From: Bacteroidales bacterium
Lineage (GTDB): Bacteria > Bacteroidota > Bacteroidia > Bacteroidales > VadinHA17
Direction: 5' to 3'
DNA length: 12,668 nt
Assembly (NCBI GenBank): GCA_029935275.1
Contig: JAOZKQ010000033.1
Coordinates: 1 to 12,668 of the forward strand
Made by a program: the position numbers and the translations under genes. Each line of letters begins with the position of its first letter. Positions within the stretch are counted from its first letter, which is position 1. The notes beneath the pieces are model-generated. The model was not told the DNA's origin. It saw only the letters and a program-made list of their open reading frames with translations, and made no database searches. Below, one piece after another: positions 6,359 through 12,668 of the stretch.

Positions 6359-7113
6359 TTAACGGTATAATGGATATAAAAGATCAGATAAATAAGGAAA
6401 ATCTGCCATCCCATGTTGCTGTTATCATGGATGGAAATGGAAGGTGGGCCAAAGCTAAGGGCAAGAATCGTATTTTTGGACATAAAAGTGGGGTTAAATC
6501 TGTGAGGGAGGTGACAGAAGCAGCCGCGGAGCTGGGAATTAAGTACCTTACTTTGTATGCTTTTTCAACCGAAAACTGGAACCGGCCAAGGGAAGAAATT
6601 AATGCACTGATGACCTTATTGGTATCTTCTTTAAGTTCTGAGACGAAAACTTTAATGACCAATAATATTCGATTATTAGTAATTGGTGATGTTGAAAGCC
6701 TTCCTTCAGTTGTTTTGAAAAAGTTGAATACTGTCATTCACAAAACTTCAGTAAATACAGGAATGAGTTTAATCCTGGCATTGAGTTATAGTTCAAGGTG
6801 GGAGATAGTGAATGCCGCAAAAAAATTAGCTAAGGATGTGCAGGAAGGAAAAGTTTTGACAAAAGATATTGATAATGATATTTTTTCAGAATACCTTACT
6901 ACTTCTGGAATACCTGATCCGGATATTCTTATTCGAACCAGTGGGGAATTTAGGATAAGTAATTTTTTGCTCTGGCAGATTGCTTATTCTGAGCTGTATT
7001 TTACGAATATATTATGGCCTGATTTTAGGAAAGATGAATTTTTTAAAGCTATCTTTGAATTTCAAAACAGGGAAAGAAGATTTGGGAAAACCAGTGAACA
7101 AATTAAGGCTTAA
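6355..7113 (+). CDS. uppS: Isoprenyl transferase (undecaprenyl diphosphate synthase)
   Basis: A 252-residue cis-prenyltransferase. It extends farnesyl diphosphate with isopentenyl diphosphate to the C55 carrier used for peptidoglycan, O-antigen and capsule assembly, at the cytoplasmic membrane face. The signatures are complete: IMDGNGRWAK (24-33, catalytic Asp26, with N28, R30 and W31), FGHKSG (41-46), FSTENWNRP (70-78), and the IPP-binding RTSGEFRISNFLLWQ (194-208, with R194, R200 and S202), followed by YSELYF with E213. Two starts are possible. The ATG at 6355 overlaps the porG stop as ATGA, while Met6 (6370) gives MDIKDQINKENLP, the usual N-terminus of homologues (247 residues). The longer form is listed, but the shorter is about equally likely. 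bamA follows after 36 bases. Confidence 0.95.
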   Translation: MINGIMDIKDQINKENLPSHVAVIMDGNGRWAKAKGKNRIFGHKSGVKSVREVTEAAAELGIKYLTLYAFSTENWNRPREEINALMTLLVSSLSSETKTLMTNNIRLLVIGDVESLPSVVLKKLNTVIHKTSVNTGMSLILALSYSSRWEIVNAAKKLAKDVQEGKVLTKDIDNDIFSEYLTTSGIPDPDILIRTSGEFRISNFLLWQIAYSELYFTNILWPDFRKDEFFKAIFEFQNRERRFGKTSEQIKA

Positions 7114-7149
7114 ATACATAATGAGAATGAAAATGGAGAGAAAGATTAT

Positions 7150-9693
7150 ATGAAGAAGGGGATACTTAAAGGTCAGTTGTTGAAGACTATCATTTTCGGT
7201 GGTTTTTTTCTTTTTATAGTCTTTGTTGCCAGAGCTCAGGAAAATGATACTTTGGATTTTAATCTGCCTGTTATGGATTATTCTTACCCGCGGGAATATG
7301 AGGTTGCTAAAGTCTCAGTTTCAGGAATTAAATTCCTTGATGCTGGTATTTTAGTACAATTAACAGGTGTAAAAGTAGGGGAAAAGATTGTAATTCCGGG
7401 AGAAAGAATTACGCGATCGATAGAAAAACTATGGAAACAAGGTCTATTTTCAGATATTAAAGTTACCTATACTAAAATTGAAAGTGGTAAGATTTATCTT
7501 AATTACTACCTTAAAGAGCGGCACAGGCTTTCAAAACTGATATTTAAAGGAATTAAAAAAAGCGAGGAACAGGATCTTCGCGAAAAGGTTGATTTGATGA
7601 ATGGAAGCCAGGTAACTGAAAATGTTATCAATAATTTGGTGAGGATAGTTAAGGCGTTTTATATTGAAAAGGGTTTTTTAGATATTAATGTTGAGATTTC
7701 TCAGAAAATTGATCCCAGATTGCCAAACAGTGTGCAATTAACTGCAAATGTAGATAAAATGGAGAGGGTGAAGATAGCAGATATATTTTTTGAAGGAAAT
7801 ACTATTTTTTCTGATGAGAGGTTGATGCGGTTGATGAAAAAAACAAAAAAGAGAAATTGGAATATTTTTAAATCTTCAAAATTAATTAAGGATAATTACA
7901 AAGAAGATTTAAACAGTTTACTTGAATTTTATAATGAGAGTGGATATAGAGATTTTAAGATTCTTGGTGACTCTATTGGTAGGGTAAGCAATGAACGTAT
8001 TAGTGTAACAATAAGAGTATTTGAAGGAAAAAAATACTATATTAGAAATATTAGATGGATAGGAAATACAAAGTTCCCCTCAGAATATCTGTCTGCACGA
8101 CTTATGATCAGAAGTGGAGATCCTTATAATAAAACAGAGTTGGATGAAAGACTATTTATTGATGAAGATGCAGTAAATTCTATTTATATGGATCAGGGAT
8201 ATCTTTTTGCTCAAATCATGCCTGTAGAGGTGAAAGTTGAGAATGATTCTATTGATTTGGAAATGAGGGTTTATGAGGGGCAGCCTGCTACTATAAGCAG
8301 GGTCATTATTAAAGGGAATACTCAAACTAATGAACATGTTGTAAGAAGAGAGTTGAGAACAAACCCGGGTGATCTTTTTAGTAAATCTGCAATTATGCGA
8401 ACAGTTCGGGAATTGGCCCAGCTTGGCCATTTTGATCCTGAGAAAATTGTTCCTAATCCCATTCCACATCAGGCTGAAGGAACTGTAGATATAGAATATG
8501 ATCTTGAGGAAAGAGCTAATGACCAGTTTGAAATATCAGGAGGTTGGGGTGCAGGAATGTTAGTTGGAACTGTGGGCTTGCGTTTTAATAACTTTTCGAT
8601 AAAAAGAATACTGGATTTTAAAGCCTGGAGGCCCGTACCTACTGGAGATGGACAATCACTGAGTTTAAGGGTTCAATCAAATGGTAAATATTATCAATCA
8701 TATAATATTTCATTCGTTGAACCATGGTTTGGAGGGAAAAAACCCAATTCTTTTTCAGTGTCAGCATACCGTTCGGTTCAGACAAATGGTATGAAGAAAG
8801 ATAATCCTTCCAGGCAAGGCCTTATTGTTAATGGAGCATCTATTGGATTGGGTAAACGTTTAAAATGGCCAGATGACTATTTTAGCTTGTATAATGCCAT
8901 TAGTTTGCAAAACTATCAACTGGATAATTGGAATCAGTATTTTCTTTTTTCAAATGGAACATCGAATAACTTAAGTCTTAATACGGTTTTAAGTAGAAAC
9001 TCTGCAGGACCTAATCCAATTTATCCTACAAGTGGAGCTAATGTTTCGCTTTCTTTACAAATTACCCCTCCATATTCATTATTTAGTAGTAAAGATTATA
9101 CTGATCCTAATATGCTTGATAGTGAGAAGTATAGGTGGGTAGAATACCATAAATGGGGTTTTAAAGTTGATTGGTTTTTAACTTTGGCAGGATCTTTGAA
9201 CCCTTCAAATAGAAGGCTTGTATTATATACCAGGTTTAATTTTGGATATTTAGGGTTTTACAACAGTGATATTGGCCCTTCACCTTTTGAGGGATTTGAT
9301 CTTGGTGGTGATGGAATGTCCGGATACAATCTTTATGGACGAGATGTAATAGGATTACGTGGTTATGAAAACAGTTCTTTGACACCAATTGTAGATGGAG
9401 ACAAATCCGGTAATGTTTATGAAAGAGTTTCGCTTGAATTGCGTTACCCCATTTCTTTGGCTCAGTCTGCAACGGTATTTATCCTGGTATTCCTTGAGGC
9501 AGGAAATTCCTGGTCCCGGATTCAGGATTATAATCCGTTCTCATTACATAGGTCAGCCGGTGTAGGTTTAAGAGCATTTCTGCCAATGTTTGGACTTCTG
9601 GGAATTGACTGGGGCTATGGATTCAACCCTGTTACCGGTGCACCAGATGCTGCAGGTAGCCAGTTCCACTTTGTAATTGGCCAGCAGTTTTAG
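7150..9693 (+). CDS. bamA: Outer-membrane protein assembly factor BamA (Omp85)
   Basis: An 847-residue Omp85 protein, the core of the BAM machine that folds and inserts outer-membrane barrels. The signal peptide is residues 1-29 (ends ARA|Q). Five POTRA repeats can be followed at about 52-123, 124-203, 205-292, 295-376 and 378-455; several carry the F/I-x-G-N/I strand (LIFKGI 130-135, IFFEGNTIF 212-220, IRWIGNTKF 301-309, VIIKGNTQT 385-393). The 16-strand barrel runs from about 456 to the end. The loop 6 signature LRGY lies at 736-739, and the protein ends in Phe (QQF), a classic C-terminal beta signal. A purine-rich GGAGAG (7135-7140) precedes the ATG. A ten-codon ORF (7121-7153) stops across the bamA start. 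skp genes follow 28 bases later. Confidence 0.96.
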   Translation: MKKGILKGQLLKTIIFGGFFLFIVFVARAQENDTLDFNLPVMDYSYPREYEVAKVSVSGIKFLDAGILVQLTGVKVGEKIVIPGERITRSIEKLWKQGLFSDIKVTYTKIESGKIYLNYYLKERHRLSKLIFKGIKKSEEQDLREKVDLMNGSQVTENVINNLVRIVKAFYIEKGFLDINVEISQKIDPRLPNSVQLTANVDKMERVKIADIFFEGNTIFSDERLMRLMKKTKKRNWNIFKSSKLIKDNYKEDLNSLLEFYNESGYRDFKILGDSIGRVSNERISVTIRVFEGKKYYIRNIRWIGNTKFPSEYLSARLMIRSGDPYNKTELDERLFIDEDAVNSIYMDQGYLFAQIMPVEVKVENDSIDLEMRVYEGQPATISRVIIKGNTQTNEHVVRRELRTNPGDLFSKSAIMRTVRELAQLGHFDPEKIVPNPIPHQAEGTVDIEYDLEERANDQFEISGGWGAGMLVGTVGLRFNNFSIKRILDFKAWRPVPTGDGQSLSLRVQSNGKYYQSYNISFVEPWFGGKKPNSFSVSAYRSVQTNGMKKDNPSRQGLIVNGASIGLGKRLKWPDDYFSLYNAISLQNYQLDNWNQYFLFSNGTSNNLSLNTVLSRNSAGPNPIYPTSGANVSLSLQITPPYSLFSSKDYTDPNMLDSEKYRWVEYHKWGFKVDWFLTLAGSLNPSNRRLVLYTRFNFGYLGFYNSDIGPSPFEGFDLGGDGMSGYNLYGRDVIGLRGYENSSLTPIVDGDKSGNVYERVSLELRYPISLAQSATVFILVFLEAGNSWSRIQDYNPFSLHRSAGVGLRAFLPMFGLLGIDWGYGFNPVTGAPDAAGSQFHFVIGQQF

Positions 9694-9721
9694 AGAAATT
9701 ATTAATATTAAATTATGTATT

Positions 9722-10237
9722 ATGAAAAAGTTAATTGTAATTAGTTTTATCCTGGCTTTATCTTTTGCTAATTCAATAGCTCAAAAGTATGCTTTTGTTG
9801 ATACAGAGTATATATTAAATAATATTCCTACATATAAATCAGCTCAGGCTCAACTTGATAAATTTTCGGCTGATTGGGAAAAGGAGATAAGTGATATGTA
9901 CAGTGAGGTTGAACGGCTTTATAAAGCATATCAAAATGATGCTGTATTGCTTACACAAGAGATGAAAAAGCAACGGGAAGATGAGATTGTAAGCAAGGAA
10001 AAAGTAGCCAAAGATCTTCAAAGTAAGTACTTTGGCCCTGATGGTGAACTATTTAAAAAGAGGCAGGAACTTATTAAACCTATTCAGGATGAAGTATATA
10101 ATGCGGTAAAAGAACTTGCTGTTGAAGGAAATTATGCAGTAATATTTGATTCAGCAGGGAGCTTATCGATGTTATACACGAATCCAAGATATGATTTAAG
10201 TGATGATATTTTGGAAAAATTAGGTTATCGGAATTAA
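9722..10237 (+). CDS. OmpH/Skp family periplasmic chaperone (copy 1)
   Basis: A 171-residue Skp-type chaperone that holds unfolded outer-membrane proteins in the periplasm and hands them to BamA. Residues 1-20 are a signal peptide (KK, hydrophobic core, cleavage near SIA|Q). KYAFVDTEYILNNIP (21-35) is the first strand and the start of the coiled-coil tentacle. Residues about 40-115 are highly charged and heptad-like, and EGNYAVIFDSAG with a final beta strand closes the trimerisation body. The frame extends upstream to a TTG at 9677 inside bamA, but the first ATG (9722) directly precedes the signal peptide and is clearly the start. It lies 28 bases after bamA. The Skp/OmpH family is certain enough, but which of the two copies corresponds to E. 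coli Skp cannot be told. Confidence 0.92.
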   Translation: MKKLIVISFILALSFANSIAQKYAFVDTEYILNNIPTYKSAQAQLDKFSADWEKEISDMYSEVERLYKAYQNDAVLLTQEMKKQREDEIVSKEKVAKDLQSKYFGPDGELFKKRQELIKPIQDEVYNAVKELAVEGNYAVIFDSAGSLSMLYTNPRYDLSDDILEKLGYRN

Positions 10238-10242
10238 ATAAT

Positions 10243-10250
10243 TACTTTTG
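10243..10250 (+). promoter_or_regulatory. Candidate internal -7 promoter element for the second Skp gene
   Basis: TACTTTTG matches TAnnTTTG exactly and lies 43 bases before the ATG at 10294, within the 56-base gap between the two Skp genes. No TTG at 17-23 bases upstream is evident; the TTTTG at 10209-10213 leaves a 29-base spacer. It could provide extra transcription of copy 2 only. Confidence 0.33.
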
Positions 10251-10293
10251 TGCCAAATAAGGAATTTTAAACTTTATTAATACTATTATTAAG

Positions 10294-10812
10294 ATGAAAA
10301 ATTATTTGAAAATTACGTTGGTTGTTTTAGCTTTGGTTTCTGGTGCAAACCTTTTTGCACAGAATAACTTCAAATTCGGACATATTAACAGCCAGGAATT
10401 AATTAGTACAATGCCTGAGTATGATAGTGCGCAGGTTGCCCTTCAGAACTTTGCGAAAGGCCTTCAGGACCAGGCAGAAGTTATGCAGGTAGAATACAAT
10501 AAAAAATTGCAGGATTATCAGGCTGAGATGAATAATCTGACTGAGTTAATACGTCAGACTAAAGAGGAGGAATTAATGAGTATCCAACAAAGGATACAGT
10601 CTTTTAATCAAAGTGCTCAGCAAAATATGCAAACCAAGCAGGGTGAAGTAATGCAGCCAATTATAGAAAAGGCTCAAAATGCGATAAAAGCTGTTGGTGC
10701 AGAAAATAATTTCACTTATATTTATGATATTGCAGGTGGATCAATATTGTATTTTTCTACCGATAGTGAAGATGTTTTACCTTTGGTTAAGCAAAAACTA
10801 GGAATGAACTAA
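10294..10812 (+). CDS. OmpH/Skp family periplasmic chaperone (copy 2)
   Basis: A 172-residue paralogue of the preceding gene with the same design. The signal peptide is residues 1-22 (cleavage near LFA|Q). FKFGHINSQELISTMPEYDS opens the body, in parallel with the 'FVDTEYILNNIPTYKS' of copy 1. The long middle helices (about 45-125) are very rich in Gln, Glu and Met, consistent with the coiled-coil arms that cage unfolded barrel proteins. NNFTYIYDIAGGSILYF matches 'GNYAVIFDSAGSLSMLY' of copy 1. Two tandem Skp genes after bamA are common in Bacteroidota. It is the last gene before an intrinsic terminator and has a candidate promoter of its own, so the two copies may be expressed at different levels. 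Confidence 0.93.
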   Translation: MKNYLKITLVVLALVSGANLFAQNNFKFGHINSQELISTMPEYDSAQVALQNFAKGLQDQAEVMQVEYNKKLQDYQAEMNNLTELIRQTKEEELMSIQQRIQSFNQSAQQNMQTKQGEVMQPIIEKAQNAIKAVGAENNFTYIYDIAGGSILYFSTDSEDVLPLVKQKLGMN

Positions 10813-10842
10813 ACATAAAATTATTAAGGATTTATATTAAAT

Positions 10843-10874
10843 AACCATCTGTTGTAAAAACAGGTGGTTTTTTT
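10843..10874 (+). terminator. Rho-independent terminator after the envelope cluster
   Basis: AACCATCTGTT (10843-10853) pairs along all 11 positions with AACAGGTGGTT (10859-10869), with one G-T wobble, across a 5-base loop. A run of seven T (10868-10874) begins at the end of the stem. It lies 30 bases after the stop of the second Skp gene and separates the cluster from murI. It is the only clear intrinsic terminator in the window. Confidence 0.87.
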
Positions 10875-10930
10875 ACTTAATTTTATCCGGTAAAATGAAA
10901 ATAATTGAATTCTTCCCTAATAATATATAA

Positions 10931-11749
10931 ATGAAAATGGAAACTGTTTCTGATAAGCCTGTTGGTGTTTTTGACTCTGGTATGGGAGGACTCACTGTTG
11001 CTCATGCAATAAAGCAAATTCTGCCAAATGAGAAAATAATCTATTTTGGGGACACAGCCCATTTACCTTATGGAGATAAATCAAAAGAATCCATTATTCA
11101 TTATTCCTCTGAAATTACCCGGTTTCTTCTTCAGAATAACTGTAAAGTTGTTTTAATGGCATGTAATTCTGCTTCGGCAGTTGCATTCGATGAAGTTAAT
11201 AAGGAATTAGGCCAGGAAGTGATAATATTAAATGTGATTGACCCTGTTGTTAAATACCTGGAAAAATTCTATTCCCACGGAAAAATTGGCATTATAGGTA
11301 CTAAGGCAACAATTAATTCTGGTACCTATGGATCAAGGATAAAAAAAGTTTGTCCGGATTTAGATGTAGTATCTATGGCAGCCCCCCTTTTTGTTCCTAT
11401 GATCGAAGAAGGATTTATCTTTGATGATATTAGCAATGCCATAATTCGATCATATATGTCGAAGCCGCTTTTAAAAGATATCAATGCTCTCATTTTAGGT
11501 TGCACACATTATCCAATTATTAAAAATCAGATCAATAAATATTTCGACTTTGAAGTGGATATAATTGATTCAGCAAAAATTGTTGCTCTTGAATTAAAAG
11601 CATTACTTAGTGAAAAGAAATTACTAAATCAAGGTGTTTCAGTTGATTATGAGTTCTATGTATCTGACTTTACCGATAATTTTGAAAAAATTGCTCAGAT
11701 GTTTTTTGAAGGATCAGTTAATTTACATAAGTCAGATCTTTGGAGGTAA
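10931..11749 (+). CDS. murI: Glutamate racemase
   Basis: A 272-residue cofactor-independent racemase that converts L-glutamate to the D-glutamate of peptidoglycan, in the cytoplasm. The two catalytic cysteines are present in their motifs: MACNSA (76-81, Cys78) and GCTHYP (190-195, Cys191, next to His193). The N-terminal VFDSGMGGLTV (13-23, Asp15) and YFGDTAHLPYG (38-48) bind the substrate. Length and both half-domains are complete. Starts at 10931 and 10937 are both possible, as the protein begins MKMET; the difference is two residues and no strong ribosome-binding site decides it. It is separated from the Skp genes by a terminator but conserved next to them in the phylum. No TAnnTTTG promoter was seen in the 56-base stretch after the terminator. 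It converges on the carbonic anhydrase-like gene with 14 bases between stops. Confidence 0.95.
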   Translation: MKMETVSDKPVGVFDSGMGGLTVAHAIKQILPNEKIIYFGDTAHLPYGDKSKESIIHYSSEITRFLLQNNCKVVLMACNSASAVAFDEVNKELGQEVIILNVIDPVVKYLEKFYSHGKIGIIGTKATINSGTYGSRIKKVCPDLDVVSMAAPLFVPMIEEGFIFDDISNAIIRSYMSKPLLKDINALILGCTHYPIIKNQINKYFDFEVDIIDSAKIVALELKALLSEKKLLNQGVSVDYEFYVSDFTDNFEKIAQMFFEGSVNLHKSDLWR

Positions 11750-11763
11750 GTTAAGATATATAA

Positions 11764-12291
11764 TTACATCCCGGGCTTATCTCTATACCAATCAGCGTAT
11801 TTTAGGTAATTGTTAGCAATTCTTTCTATCATTTCCCTGGTTTGCTTCTCATTTACTTTTTTTATTTTCTTTGCAGGAATACCACCATAAATAGTTCCTG
11901 GTTCTACTACTGTATTCTCAAGTATTACTGCTCCTGCAGCAATAATTGAATTTTCGCCAATAATAGCATCATCCATAATAATTGCGCCCATTCCAATTAA
12001 AACATTGGGTTTTATTGTAGCTCCATGTACAATAACATTGTGCCCGATACTAACATTATCACCAATCTGAATAACTGTTTTTTTATAAGTAGTATGTAGT
12101 ATTGAACCATCCTGGATATTTACTTTATTACCTATCCTGATTGAATTTACATCACCCCGGATTACTGCATTAAACCATACGGAGCAATCATCGCCCATAA
12201 TCACGTCTCCAATAATCGTTGCATTCTCAGCAAAATAACAGTTTTTCCCGTACCTGGGTGTAATGCCTCTAAGGGGCTTGAAAAGTGCCAT
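11764..12291 (-). CDS. Gamma carbonic anhydrase family protein (left-handed beta-helix)
   Basis: A 175-residue hexapeptide-repeat protein folding as a left-handed beta-helix. Repeats of the [I/V]-G-x-x type run from about residue 24 to 135 (ATIIGDVIMG, VNSIRIGNKV, TVIQIGDNVSIG, VLIGMGAII, SIIAAGAVI), and a C-terminal helix (146-168) follows, as in trimeric gamma carbonic anhydrases. The three zinc-ligand positions are His66, His84 and His89, and R45, D47 and Q60 occupy the usual active-site positions. Metal binding is therefore expected. Many YrdA/PaaY-like members show little or no carbonic anhydrase activity, and some act as thioesterases, so CO2 hydration is possible but not certain. No signal peptide is present, so it should be cytoplasmic. 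It is transcribed toward murI and has a candidate promoter 26 bases upstream. Confidence 0.9.
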   Translation of the reverse strand: MALFKPLRGITPRYGKNCYFAENATIIGDVIMGDDCSVWFNAVIRGDVNSIRIGNKVNIQDGSILHTTYKKTVIQIGDNVSIGHNVIVHGATIKPNVLIGMGAIIMDDAIIGENSIIAAGAVILENTVVEPGTIYGGIPAKKIKKVNEKQTREMIERIANNYLKYADWYRDKPGM

Positions 12292-12316
12292 TTTAAAAAT
12301 AATTTTCCGAAAAGTA

Positions 12317-12324
12317 CAAAATTA
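12317..12324 (-). promoter_or_regulatory. Candidate -7 promoter element for the carbonic anhydrase-like gene
   Basis: On the minus strand this is TAATTTTG, followed by TA, which is the same decamer as in front of pdxJ. It lies 26 bases before the ATG at 12291, giving a leader of about 20 nt. No clear -33 TTG is seen at the expected distance. Confidence 0.4.
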
Positions 12325-12429
12325 TTGTAAACGAATAAACTTTGTTAATAATTTTAGCGTTTGAGTGGATTAAAAGTTAGAATTATTTGAAATTATTGGT
12401 ATTTTCCTGTTGACGCTAAATAGGGTCTA

Positions 12430-12557
12430 TCTATAAACTCAGTGTCTGATTTAGAAAGTTCGAGTTCGAGGATTGTGAAGCCTGAAAATTGGCAGTCCCG
12501 ATTGATCGGGATGAACAATTTTGAGGCAAGTGTAACGAAAAAACCGAACTTTATAGA
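12430..12557. repeat. Imperfect palindromic element, about 128 bp (MITE- or REP-like)
   Basis: Two arms face each other around a centre between 12503 and 12504. In exact register, TCCCGAT (12496-12502) pairs with ATCGGGA (12505-12511). CAAT-type segment GTTTTAA-like 12485-12491 pairs with 12516-12522, GCCT (12480-12483) pairs with AGGC (12524-12527), and AAAGTTCG (12455-12462) pairs with CGAACTTT (12545-12552). Between these blocks the arms diverge. Outside them TCTATAAA (12430-12437) is inverted as TTTATAGA (12550-12557), which could be short terminal inverted repeats with an extra piece in the left arm. No open reading frame lies inside. The structure suits a non-autonomous insertion or a dispersed intergenic repeat; that reading is inference, because only one copy is in the window. 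Confidence 0.62.
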
Positions 12558-12668
12558 CAAGGACTAATTAGATTATTTGTTGTTGATTAGGTCATAAACT
12601 ATGCTGCAAAACCAGGAAATATTGCAAAATTCTACATATCTAAATATTTATGTAAAAAAAGTAATATA

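Larger units (their letters stand above)
12292..12668. other. Gene-free right end of the window
   Basis: These 377 bases hold the candidate promoter of the carbonic anhydrase-like gene, an 8-bp inverted pair (TTTAGCGT 12353-12360 and ACGCTAAA 12413-12420) and the palindromic element. In the last 110 bases I see no gene. An ATG at 12601 opens a frame that stays open for 22 codons to the edge, with no recognisable protein and no ribosome-binding site, so it is not called. Confidence 0.6.

Noticed and set aside
6384..6737. Leftward 117-codon open frame inside uppS
   Set aside because: It is fully covered by the conserved uppS frame on the other strand, and its translation shows no domain. The same applies to the leftward frames inside bamA and the exonuclease.
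9677..9721. Upstream extension of the first Skp gene from a TTG inside bamA
   Set aside because: It would add 15 residues ahead of a perfect signal peptide that begins at the ATG at 9722, and it overlaps the last 17 bases of bamA.
11634..11816. Open frame of 60 codons overlapping the 3' end of murI
   Set aside because: It lies in another frame inside murI and runs across the convergent junction, with no protein-like features. It is a shadow of the real gene.
12455..12480. tRNA-like T-loop sequence GTTCGAG, repeated as GTTCGAGTTCGAGG
   Set aside because: No acceptor stem, anticodon arm or D arm can be drawn around it. The sequence is explained by the left arm of the palindromic element.
12601..12668. 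Possible start of a rightward gene, open for 22 codons to the edge
   Set aside because: No ribosome-binding site, no family resemblance, and an open frame this short is expected by chance. More sequence to the right would decide it.
1..12668. Phage defence system, CRISPR array, secondary-metabolite cluster or integrated element with cargo genes
   Set aside because: Every sizeable gene belongs to a known housekeeping or envelope family. Apart from the palindrome there are no repeats, integrase, transposase or toxin-antitoxin genes.

Overview
This AT-rich window looks like the chromosome of a member of the Bacteroidota, probably Bacteroidales or a close relative. Three things point there. The gene order nadK / PorG-like barrel / uppS / bamA / skp / skp / murI is characteristic of the phylum. 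PdxJ carries the Bacteroidota-type N-terminus (VNINKIATIRNARGG). The likely promoters use the phylum's TAnnTTTG -7 element rather than the E. coli -10. No mobile-gene cargo, CRISPR array, rRNA or tRNA was found. Almost all of the window is ordinary housekeeping and envelope sequence.

Layout, left to right. Bases 1-76 hold the first 25 codons of a leftward class I mannose-6-phosphate isomerase that runs off the edge. A rightward pair follows: uridine kinase (udk, 206-829) and a predicted DEDD-type 3'-5' exonuclease (856-1584). These converge, 2 nt apart, on a leftward pair: pdxJ (3106-2393) and an alpha/beta hydrolase (2396-1587), which overlap by ATGA. pdxJ is divergent from a long rightward block: a CBS-CBS-ACT protein (3189), nadK (3870), two tandem outer-membrane barrels of the DUF6089/PorG type (4867 and 5642), uppS (6355), bamA (7150) and two Skp/OmpH chaperones (9722 and 10294). 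The block ends in a strong intrinsic terminator at 10843-10874. murI (10931-11749) then converges on a leftward gamma-class carbonic anhydrase-like protein (12291-11764). The last 377 bases have no convincing gene but contain an imperfect palindrome of about 128 bp that resembles a miniature inverted-repeat element.

How the genes fit together. The central block is an envelope-building cluster. UppS makes the undecaprenyl carrier for peptidoglycan and O-antigen. The two Skp-like proteins carry unfolded outer-membrane proteins across the periplasm. BamA inserts them. The PorG-like barrels are clients of that route, and PorG in Porphyromonas gingivalis belongs to the type IX secretion system. 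MurI supplies D-glutamate for peptidoglycan. Upstream, NadK (NADP), PdxJ (pyridoxal phosphate) and the CBS/ACT protein are cofactor metabolism and probable nucleotide sensing. The features most worth a second look are the duplicated PorG-like barrels, the terminal palindromic element, the overlapping divergent promoters between pdxJ and the CBS gene, and a ten-codon leader ORF whose stop overlaps the bamA start.
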